Shown here: in pieces, positions 1 to 4,533 of the stretch
Numbering within the stretch: position 1 is the stretch's first letter
Layout of the letters: each line of letters starts with the position of its first letter
Assembly: GCA_011330645.1 (NCBI GenBank)
Contig: DRQB01000158.1
Coordinates: 1 to 14,367 of the forward strand
Source of the DNA: Campylobacterota bacterium
Lineage (GTDB): Bacteria; Campylobacterota; Campylobacteria; Campylobacterales; Sulfurovaceae
DNA: 14,367 nt
Direction: 5' to 3'
Program-made: the position numbers and the translations under genes
The notes under the pieces: model-generated
What the model was told of the DNA's origin: nothing
The model's input: the letters and a program-made list of their open reading frames with translations, nothing else
The model's database searches: none

Positions 1-838
1 ACAAGTAGGTGTACCATACATCGTAATTTTCTTGAACAAAGAAGATCAACTTGATGATGAAGATAAAGAAGAGATGTTAGAGCTTGTAGAGATGGAAGTA
101 AGAGAACTTCTTTCTGAGTACGATTTCCCAGGTGATGATACTCCAATCGTTGCTGGTTCTGCATTCCAAGCGCTTGAAGAAGCAAAAGCTGGAACAGCTG
201 GCGAGTGGTCAGAAAAAATCTATAAACTTATGGATGAAGTTGATGCTTACATTCCTGAGCCTAAAAGAGAAACAGATAAAGATTTCCTAATGGCAATCGA
301 AGATATCTTTACTATCCAAGGTCGTGGTACAGTTGTAACTGGTAAAGTTGATCAAGGTCAAGTATGTGTAGGTGACGAAGTTGAAATCGTTGGTCTTAAA
401 GATACTCAGAAAACAACAGTAACTGGTGTTGAGATGTTCCGTAAAGAAATGGATTGTGGTCTTGCTGGTGATAACTGTGGTGTTCTTATCCGTGGTATCG
501 ATAAAGAAGCTGTTCAACGTGGTATGGTTCTTTGTAAACCAGGTTCAATCAACCCACACACTGCATTTGAAGCTGAAATCTATGTACTTACTAAAGAAGA
601 AGGTGGTAGACACACTCCATTCTTTAACAACTACAGACCACAGTTTTATGTACGTACAACAGATGTAACTGGTTCAGTTCAACTTCAAGAAGGTACTGAA
701 ATGGTTATGCCAGGTGATAATGTTAAAGTTAACGTTGAACTTATCGCTCCTGTTGCAATGGACCAAGGTACTAAGTTTGCTATCCGTGAAGGTGGTAGAA
801 CAGTTGGTGCTGGTGTTGTTTCTAAGATTATTGCTTAA
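1..838 (+). CDS. tuf: Elongation factor Tu, 5'-truncated by window edge
   Basis: EF-Tu is the GTPase that carries aminoacyl-tRNA to the ribosomal A site. The reading frame is open from base 2, so the apparent TTG start at 32 is only an internal leucine codon (FLNKED). The visible 278 residues correspond to the last two thirds of a protein of about 400; the P-loop and switch regions lie upstream of the window. Visible are the G4 guanine-specificity motif as NKED (bases 35-46), the motif ELLSEYDFPGDDTPI, then beta-barrel domain 2 (starting near base 280, GRGTVVTGKV) and domain 3 (GGRHTPFFNNYRPQFYVRTTDVTG, ending FAIREGGRTVGAGVVSKIIA). Domain 2 has four cysteines at codons 365, 455, 476 and 533 where I recall other residues in most EF-Tu. 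It lies 55 nt upstream of rpmG in the same direction. Identity is essentially certain. Confidence 0.98.
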   Translation, partial: QVGVPYIVIFLNKEDQLDDEDKEEMLELVEMEVRELLSEYDFPGDDTPIVAGSAFQALEEAKAGTAGEWSEKIYKLMDEVDAYIPEPKRETDKDFLMAIEDIFTIQGRGTVVTGKVDQGQVCVGDEVEIVGLKDTQKTTVTGVEMFRKEMDCGLAGDNCGVLIRGIDKEAVQRGMVLCKPGSINPHTAFEAEIYVLTKEEGGRHTPFFNNYRPQFYVRTTDVTGSVQLQEGTEMVMPGDNVKVNVELIAPVAMDQGTKFAIREGGRTVGAGVVSKIIA

Positions 839-847
839 GACAAACAC

Positions 848-873
848 TTGTAAGAAGGTTCTCCTTCTTGCAA
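848..873 (+). promoter_or_regulatory. Intergenic hairpin between tuf and rpmG
   Basis: An 11-bp stem (848-858 with 863-873, one G-U pair) closes a TTCT loop; its apical part is AAGAAGG/CCTTCTT. No T-run follows, so it is not a classical intrinsic terminator. It is better read as an RNA stability or processing element that would let the abundant tuf message be separated from rpmG. The function is inferred. Confidence 0.5.
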
Positions 874-893
874 ACTTATCATAGGAGATAACA

Positions 894-1046
894 ATGAGAG
901 AAACAGTTCACTTAGGATGTGAGAAATGTACAAGACGTAATTATCACACAACTAAAAACAAAAAGACAACAACAGAGAAACTCGCTCTTAAAAAGTATTG
1001 TAAATGGTGTAAATGCCACACAACACACAAAGAGATGAAACTCTAA
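894..1046 (+). CDS. rpmG: 50S ribosomal protein L33
   Basis: L33 is a small zinc-ribbon protein of the large ribosomal subunit near the tRNA exit site. This 50-residue ORF starts at ATG 894, 5 nt after a good Shine-Dalgarno sequence (AGGAGA, 883-888), and ends in TAA followed directly by TAG. The protein begins MRETVHLGCEKC and ends HTTHKEMKL, typical of the family in both length and sequence. It keeps the zinc-binding pairs C9/C12 and C36/C39, so it is the zinc-containing (C+) type rather than the zinc-free paralogue used under zinc limitation. An extra cysteine, C41, stands where I recall a basic residue is common. It sits between tuf and tRNA-Trp, the usual place in Campylobacterota. Confidence 0.97.
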   Translation: MRETVHLGCEKCTRRNYHTTKNKKTTTEKLALKKYCKWCKCHTTHKEMKL

Positions 1047-1059
1047 TAGTAACACTTTT

Positions 1060-1090
1060 TTAATACCAAAGCTTAGGCTTTAGGTATTAA
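1060..1090 (+). promoter_or_regulatory. Hairpin just 5' of tRNA-Trp, likely processing signal
   Basis: A 13-bp stem (1060-1072 with 1077-1090) has a TTAG loop and a single bulged A at 1082. It ends only 3 nt before the tRNA's first base. The T-run (1056-1061) lies on the 5' side and only a short ATTT-like stretch follows, so terminator activity would be weak. It may hold the rpmG 3' end and position RNase cleavage before RNase P maturation of the tRNA. The role is inferred. Confidence 0.5.
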
Positions 1091-1093
1091 TTT

Positions 1094-1169
1094 AGGCCAA
1101 TAGCTCAGTTGGTAGAGCACTGGTCTCCAAAACCAGGTGCCGTGGGTTCGAGTCCCTCTTGGCCTGCCA
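1094..1169 (+). tRNA. trnW: tRNA-Trp (anticodon CCA)
   Basis: A full cloverleaf can be drawn. The acceptor stem is AGGCCAA (1094-1100) with TTGGCCT (1159-1165), discriminator base G1166, and an encoded CCA tail at 1167-1169. The D arm is GCTC/GAGC with an AGTTGGTA loop. The anticodon stem is CTGGT/ACCAG (1120-1124, 1132-1136) with loop CTCCAAA, giving anticodon CCA at 1127-1129, which reads the tryptophan codon UGG. The T loop is TTCGAGT. The T stem (1142-1146 with 1154-1158) has a T-T mismatch at its second pair (1143/1157). The discriminator G is the expected identity element for bacterial tryptophanyl-tRNA synthetase. It lies 18 nt upstream of secE and is probably excised from a shared transcript. 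Confidence 0.97.
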
Positions 1170-1187
1170 CAAACAAAGGTAACAAAT

Positions 1188-1373
1188 ATGGGAAAAATTT
1201 CAACATTTATAGCAAACGCGAAAGCGGAGATTCATAAAGTAATATTTCCAACACAAGTACAAGTAAGACAAGCATTTTTAGCAGTTGTTCTCGTAGTAAC
1301 TGTCATTTCACTATTTTTAGCATTGATTGACCTTATCATGGGTGAAATTGTTAAAACAGCACTAGGGGCATAA
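1188..1373 (+). CDS. secE: Preprotein translocase subunit SecE
   Basis: SecE clamps SecY in the inner-membrane SecYEG channel that exports unfolded proteins. I place the start at ATG 1188, preceded by AAAGG (1175-1179); the in-frame ATG at 1137 lies inside tRNA-Trp and cannot be the start. The product has 61 residues, the short single-span form found in most bacteria rather than the three-span E. coli type. Residues 1-28 form the amphipathic cytoplasmic helix with the KVIFPTQ motif, where phenylalanine replaces the tryptophan of the usual KVxWP. Residues about 30-50 form the one membrane segment (AFLAVVLVVTVISLFLALID). nusG follows after 3 nt, so the two are translationally linked. This secE-nusG pairing is near universal in bacteria. 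Confidence 0.95.
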   Translation: MGKISTFIANAKAEIHKVIFPTQVQVRQAFLAVVLVVTVISLFLALIDLIMGEIVKTALGA

Positions 1374-1376
1374 TTT

Positions 1377-1907
1377 ATGGCTTTTCAATGGTATGCAATT
1401 CAAACTTATTCTGGATCTGAGCAATCAGTAAAAAGAGCAATTGAACAACTCGTTGTTGATCATGGTATCGAAGAAAAAGTTGAACGTATAGTCGTTCCAA
1501 CAGAAGAAGTGATTGAAGTTAAAAATGGCGAGAAAAAAATTACTGAACGTACACTTTATTCAGGGTATGCTTTCGCACATATAGACCTGGATACTGATCT
1601 TTGGCACAAGATTCAATCTTTGCCAAGAGTATCTAGATTTATCGGTGAACAAAAGACACCTACTGCACTGGCAGCATCAGATGTTAAAAATATCTTAGAG
1701 AAAATGGAGAATAAATCTGCTCCACGTCCTAAGGTTGATTTTGAAACAGGTGAAATGGTACGTATTATTGACGGTCCATTCGCTAACTTTACTGGAATGG
1801 TGGAAGAGTACGATCTTAACCACGGTACGTTAAAGTTAAATGTTTCCATCTTTGGTAGAAACACACCAGTTGAAATTCTTTACACACAAGTAGAGAAAAT
1901 CATCTAA
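1377..1907 (+). CDS. nusG: Transcription termination/antitermination protein NusG
   Basis: NusG binds RNA polymerase across the main cleft, reduces pausing, and links the polymerase to Rho or to ribosomal protein S10. The product is 176 residues, the usual length. The N-terminal NGN domain starts with the signature WYAIQTYSGSE and spans about residues 1-115. A linker leads to the C-terminal KOW domain (about 122-176), which carries GEMVRIIDGPFANFTGMVEEYD and ends VEILYTQVEKII. The start at 1377 is 3 nt after the secE stop, and the ribosome binding site AGGGG lies inside the last secE codons, so translation is probably coupled. rplK follows after 86 nt. Confidence 0.97.
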   Translation: MAFQWYAIQTYSGSEQSVKRAIEQLVVDHGIEEKVERIVVPTEEVIEVKNGEKKITERTLYSGYAFAHIDLDTDLWHKIQSLPRVSRFIGEQKTPTALAASDVKNILEKMENKSAPRPKVDFETGEMVRIIDGPFANFTGMVEEYDLNHGTLKLNVSIFGRNTPVEILYTQVEKII

Positions 1908-1912
1908 TCCCT

Positions 1913-1929
1913 TAGACAGGGTATGTCTA
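1913..1929 (+). promoter_or_regulatory. Hairpin in the nusG-rplK spacer
   Basis: TAGACA (1913-1918) and TGTCTA (1924-1929) form a 6-bp stem with a GGGTA loop. A competing outer pairing, TCCC (1908-1911) with GGGA (1943-1946), encloses it. In E. coli the leader before rplK is the L1 autoregulatory target; this spacer is the equivalent position, but I cannot show that it mimics the L1 site of 23S rRNA. Confidence 0.3.
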
Positions 1930-1993
1930 GTCTTTGTATCTTGGGACTTAAAATAAAAAGATAAATGACCAATTAATCTCAAAGGAAGAACAG

Positions 1994-2419
1994 ATGGCAA
2001 AAAAAATAGCTGAAAAGTTTAAAATGATGATTCCAGCTGGTGCTGCAAATCCATCACCACCAGTAGGTCCAGCACTTGGACAACGTGGTGTAAACATTAT
2101 GGAATTTTGTAAAGCATTTAACGAAAAAACAAAAGATCAAATGGGCTTTAAAGTTCCAGTGATTGTAACTGTATATGCAGATAAAAGTTTCACAATGGAG
2201 ACTAAGCAACCACCTGCATCAGAACTTATCTTAAAAGCAGCAGGTCTTAAAAAAGGTACAGATAACCCTATTACAACTAAAGTAGGAAGTATTACCAAAG
2301 CAAAACTTGATGAAATCATCGAGAGAAAAATTGTTGATATGAATACAAATGACAAAGAGATGGCGGCAAGTATTATCGCTGGAACTTGTAGAAGTATGGG
2401 TGTTGAAATAGTAGACTAA
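1994..2419 (+). CDS. rplK: 50S ribosomal protein L11
   Basis: L11 forms the base of the ribosomal stalk, binds the GTPase-associated region of 23S rRNA, and takes part in EF-G function and stringent-response sensing by RelA. The 141-residue product has the standard length. The N-terminal domain shows PPVGPALGQRGVNIMEFCKAFN, including the proline pair associated with thiostrepton binding in this family. The C-terminal RNA-binding domain runs from about residue 75 (ELILKAAGLKKG) to the end (IIAGTCRSMGVEIVD). The start follows AAGGAAG at 1982-1988. The stop codon is part of a hairpin stem (2412-2429). rplA follows after 74 nt. Confidence 0.98.
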   Translation: MAKKIAEKFKMMIPAGAANPSPPVGPALGQRGVNIMEFCKAFNEKTKDQMGFKVPVIVTVYADKSFTMETKQPPASELILKAAGLKKGTDNPITTKVGSITKAKLDEIIERKIVDMNTNDKEMAASIIAGTCRSMGVEIVD

Positions 2420-2429
2420 ACTTAGTCTA
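2412..2429 (+). promoter_or_regulatory. Hairpin over the rplK stop codon
   Basis: TAGACTAA (2412-2419) pairs perfectly with TTAGTCTA (2422-2429), so the rplK TAA is the 3' end of the left arm. There is no following T-run. Ribosomes finishing rplK would melt it; without translation it would form. This suggests a stability or coupling role, which is inference. Confidence 0.45.
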
Positions 2430-2448
2430 TTAAGGTATAAATCTTTAA

Positions 2449-2470
2449 CCACATGATTTAAAAAATGTGG
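2449..2470 (+). promoter_or_regulatory. Hairpin in the rplA leader
   Basis: CCACAT (2449-2454) pairs with ATGTGG (2465-2470) around a 10-nt A/T-rich loop, 12 nt before the rplA Shine-Dalgarno sequence (GGAG, 2483-2486). It could be part of a translational control site for L1, but I could not match it to a known L1-binding structure. Confidence 0.35.
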
Positions 2471-2493
2471 GAGCATAGAAGCGGAGAATTAAA

Positions 2494-3198
2494 ATGGCAA
2501 AAAAAGCAAGTAAAAGAAGAGAAGCACTACTTAAAAAAGTAGATGTTACTAAAGAGTACGGTGTTGATGAAGCGATGAAAACGCTCAAAGAGCTTAAGTC
2601 TGCAAAATTTGATGAAACAGTTGAAGTTGCACTTAACCTAAATGTTGATCCAAGACATGCAGATCAGATGATTAGAGGATCAGTTGTTCTTCCTAATGGA
2701 ACTGGTAAAAAAGTAAGAGTTGCAGTATTTGCTAAAGATGCAAAAGCTGATGAAGCAAAAGCAGCAGGGGCTGACCTTGTTGGTGCTGCTGATCTTATTG
2801 AAGATATTCAAGCAGGGAAACTTGACTTTGATATCGTAATCTCTACACCTGACATGATGGGTGTTCTTGGTAAAGTAGCAAGAATCCTTGGACCAAAAGG
2901 TCTTATGCCAAACCCTAAAACGGGTACAGTAACTATGGATGTTGCAAAAGCAGTTGAAAATGCTAAGGGTGGACAAGTGAACTTTAGAGTTGACAAAAAA
3001 GGTAATATTCACGCAGGGATTGGTAAAATTTCATTCTCTGAAGATGCCATCAAAGAGAACTTTATCACACTTATGGAAACCATTAACAGAGCAAAACCAG
3101 CTTCTGCAAAAGGTAGATTTATTTCAAATGGTGCGATTTCACTCACTATGAGTCCTTCAATCACACTTGATACTACTGAATTAATGGATATCAAATAG
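2494..3198 (+). CDS. rplA: 50S ribosomal protein L1
   Basis: L1 forms the mobile stalk at the ribosomal E site that guides deacylated tRNA out, and in many bacteria also represses its own operon by binding mRNA. The product is 234 residues, the standard length. Family signatures are LPNGTGKKVRVAVFAKDAKADEA in the middle (near residues 66-88), then MGVLGKVARILGPKGLMPNP and VNFRVDKKGNIHAGIGKISF in the second half. The start at 2494 follows GGAG by 7 nt and gives the expected MAKKASKRR N-terminus. It is 74 nt after rplK. A strong terminator-like hairpin begins at the very next base after its stop. Confidence 0.98.
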   Translation: MAKKASKRREALLKKVDVTKEYGVDEAMKTLKELKSAKFDETVEVALNLNVDPRHADQMIRGSVVLPNGTGKKVRVAVFAKDAKADEAKAAGADLVGAADLIEDIQAGKLDFDIVISTPDMMGVLGKVARILGPKGLMPNPKTGTVTMDVAKAVENAKGGQVNFRVDKKGNIHAGIGKISFSEDAIKENFITLMETINRAKPASAKGRFISNGAISLTMSPSITLDTTELMDIK

Positions 3199-3229
3199 AA
3201 TAAAGAGACTTTTGTCTCTTTATTATTTT
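3199..3229 (+). terminator. Terminator-like hairpin after rplA
   Basis: A perfect 11-bp stem (3199-3209 with 3214-3224, AATAAAGAGAC/GTCTCTTTATT) with a TTTT loop starts directly after the rplA stop and is followed by ATTTTC. The stem is AT-rich at its base and the T-run is short, so partial termination or RNA processing is more likely than a full stop. rplJ, rplL and rpoBC follow in the same direction. Confidence 0.6.
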
Positions 3230-3230
3230 C

Positions 3231-3257
3231 AAACAAGAACTTATTTAGTTTTTGTTT
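3231..3257 (+). promoter_or_regulatory. Second hairpin in the rplA-rplJ spacer
   Basis: Bases 3231-3240 pair with 3248-3257 (10 bp including one G-U) around a TTATTTA loop. It stands immediately after the terminator-like hairpin and could be a second part of an attenuation or processing region. Its stem is mostly A-T pairs, so stability is modest. Confidence 0.35.
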
Positions 3258-3280
3258 GAGGGTAATTTTTACTACTCATA

Positions 3281-3380
3281 GAACCGTTAGGTTCATATCT
3301 TAGATCAAAGATAAAAGGGGCGAAAGCTTAATTAGTCTACTTGAAAGAGCAGACGTGTAGGTAAGGCCTATACCCTTTTA
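3281..3380 (+). promoter_or_regulatory. Candidate L10 leader (autoregulatory 5' region of rplJ)
   Basis: The 202-nt spacer before rplJ is far longer than its neighbours and is structured. A perfect 8-bp stem, TAAAAGGG (3312-3319) with CCCTTTTA (3373-3380), closes a domain with inner hairpins: GC-GAAA-GC at 3320-3327, GTCT/AGAC at 3335-3338 and 3351-3354, and TAGG/CCTA at 3358-3361 and 3367-3370. A small GAACC/GGTTC hairpin (3281-3294) precedes it. The domain ends 9 nt before the rplJ Shine-Dalgarno. In many bacteria the L10-L7/L12 complex binds exactly here to repress rplJL; the position and architecture fit, but the protein-binding motif itself is not proven. Confidence 0.5.
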
Positions 3381-3400
3381 GAGATCGGAAGGAGAAATAT

Positions 3401-3886
3401 ATGACTAGAGCTAGAAAAGAAGAGTTAGTTGCAGAAATGACAGCAGAGTTTAAAGACGCTGGTGCCATTATCGTTTGTGATTACAAAGGTATGACTGTTG
3501 AAAATCTTGAGATTGTAAGAAATCTTGCAAAAGCTGAAGATACTAAAGTAAAAGTTGTTAAAAATAGACTTGCAGCAATCGCATTGGAAAATGCAGGATG
3601 TGAAGCAGTAGATTTTAATGACACAAACCTTGTAATCTGGGGTGATGCACAAGTAACACCTTGTAAAATTGCAGATAAAGCAGCAACTGACTTTAAAGAT
3701 AGTTTTTCAATCAAAGCTGGTTTAATCCAGGGTGAAGTAGCAAGTATGGAAACCATTAATGCAATGGCTAAACTTCCTACAAGAGATGTACTTATTGGTA
3801 TGCTTCTTAATGTATGGAATGCACCAGTACAAAACTTCACAATTGGTATGGATGCACTTTCTAAAAAATTAGAAGAAGAAGCGTAA
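3401..3886 (+). CDS. rplJ: 50S ribosomal protein L10
   Basis: L10 anchors the L7/L12 dimers to the ribosomal stalk base through its C-terminal helix, and the L10-L12 complex is a known translational repressor of its own mRNA. The product has 161 residues, within the family range. The N-terminal RNA-binding domain begins MTRARKEELVAEMTAEFKDAGAIIV, with the conserved DYKGMTVENLEIVRNLAKAEDTKVKVVKNRLA stretch near residues 27-58. The C-terminal part (LNVWNAPVQNFTIGMDALSKKLEEEA) is the start of the helix that binds L12 dimers. The ribosome binding site AAGGAG (3389-3394) is close to ideal. rplL follows after 77 nt containing a terminator-like hairpin. Confidence 0.98.
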   Translation: MTRARKEELVAEMTAEFKDAGAIIVCDYKGMTVENLEIVRNLAKAEDTKVKVVKNRLAAIALENAGCEAVDFNDTNLVIWGDAQVTPCKIADKAATDFKDSFSIKAGLIQGEVASMETINAMAKLPTRDVLIGMLLNVWNAPVQNFTIGMDALSKKLEEEA

Positions 3887-3892
3887 GTGGTG

Positions 3893-3915
3893 AGAGCCAC
3901 AGGGCTCTTTTTTTA
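3893..3915 (+). terminator. Terminator-like hairpin between rplJ and rplL
   Basis: AGAGCC (3893-3898) pairs with GGCTCT (3903-3908) around an ACAG loop and runs straight into a block of T's up to 3914. This has the form of a Rho-independent terminator, though the stem is short. It lies in the middle of the rplJL unit, and L7/L12 is needed in about four-fold excess over L10, so a simple terminator would work against stoichiometry. It may protect or separate rather than terminate. Confidence 0.55.
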
Positions 3916-3919
3916 ATCA

Positions 3920-3936
3920 AAAACGCATAGCGTTTT
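3920..3936 (+). promoter_or_regulatory. Hairpin in the rplL leader
   Basis: AAAACGC (3920-3926) and GCGTTTT (3930-3936) form a perfect 7-bp stem with an ATA triloop, 15 nt before the rplL Shine-Dalgarno (AAGGA, 3952-3956). It may protect a processed 5' end of the rplL message. This is inference from position. Confidence 0.4.
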
Positions 3937-3963
3937 AATGAATGTTATTTTAAGGAATATATT

Positions 3964-4335
3964 ATGGCAACAACTAAAGAAGATGTATTAGAGTTTATCT
4001 CAAACATGTCAGTACTTGAGCTTTCTGAGCTTGTAAAAGAATTTGAAGAAAAATTTGGCGTATCTGCTCAAGCTACAGTAGTAGCTGGTGGACCTGCTGC
4101 AGGTGGCGAAGCTGCTGAAGAGCAAACAGAGTTTGACGTAGTTCTTACTGATGCTGGAGACAAAAAAATCAATGCAATTAAAGTTGTAAGAGCAATTACG
4201 GGTCTTGGACTTAAAGAAGCTAAAGCAGCAGTTGAAGAAGTACCATCAGTACTTAAAGAAGCTGCATCTAAAGAAGAAGCTGAAGAGTTCAAAAAACAAA
4301 TCGAAGAAGCTGGCGCTAAATGTGAGCTTAAATAA
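3964..4335 (+). CDS. rplL: 50S ribosomal protein L7/L12
   Basis: L7/L12 is the multicopy acidic stalk protein that recruits and stimulates translational GTPases. The 123-residue product has the usual size. Residues 1-33 are the N-terminal dimerisation helices (EFISNMSVLELSELVKEFEEKFG). About 34-52 form the flexible Ala/Gly-rich hinge (VVAGGPAAGGEAAEE), and the rest is the globular C-terminal domain with KINAIKVVRAITGLGLKEAKAAVEEVP, the factor-binding surface. The start follows AAGGA by 7 nt. Its stop codon forms part of the first of two back-to-back hairpins. Protein is acidic, as expected. Confidence 0.98.
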   Translation: MATTKEDVLEFISNMSVLELSELVKEFEEKFGVSAQATVVAGGPAAGGEAAEEQTEFDVVLTDAGDKKINAIKVVRAITGLGLKEAKAAVEEVPSVLKEAASKEEAEEFKKQIEEAGAKCELK

Positions 4336-4374
4336 GTCTTTTGACTTATTGAGACTAAGTAGTTACTTAGTCTC
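4331..4374 (+). terminator. Tandem hairpins at the rplL 3' end (attenuator or processing region)
   Basis: Two perfect hairpins abut with no spacer. The first is AATAAGTC (4331-4338) with GACTTATT (4343-4350) around TTTT and includes the rplL stop. The second is GAGACTAAGT (4351-4360) with ACTTAGTCTC (4365-4374) around AGTT, 10 bp. The sequence after them (AACCCTTTCT) is only weakly T-rich, so complete termination is doubtful. E. coli has both an attenuator and an RNase III site between rplL and rpoB, and this is the same position. Partial read-through would lower rpoBC relative to rplL. Confidence 0.6.
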
Positions 4375-4450
4375 AACCCTTTCTACAAGATATAGTTAAA
4401 AGCTATTCGGAGACATTTCATACCCTCCTCTAATAGTTTCTTTGTGTATC

Positions 4451-4456
4451 TATAAT
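4451..4456 (+). promoter_or_regulatory. Candidate internal promoter for rpoBC (-10 TATAAT)
   Basis: A perfect TATAAT lies 78 nt before the rpoB start in a 159-nt AT-rich spacer, preceded by T-rich sequence (AGTTTCTTTGTGTATC). Campylobacterota housekeeping promoters depend on the -10 box and lack a conserved -35, so this is plausible. Further TATAAA matches at 4477 and 4498 show how easily such hexamers arise in this AT-rich stretch. An imperfect hairpin, ATAGTC (4455-4460) with GACTAT (4474-4479), overlaps the start region. Confidence 0.4.
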
Positions 4457-4533
4457 AGTCTAATAATCATTATGACTATAAAACGATATTAATCAAGTAT
4501 AAATAAACTACTCACACCACTACAAGGACAAAC

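Noticed and set aside
1137..1187. Longer secE from ATG 1137
   Set aside because: It would begin inside the tRNA-Trp gene and add 17 residues unlike any SecE; ATG 1188 has its own ribosome binding site.
4205..4399. Plus-strand lysine-rich ORF overlapping rplL
   Set aside because: It is the +1 frame of rplL, and its lysine richness is a frame-shift effect of GAA/AAA codons.
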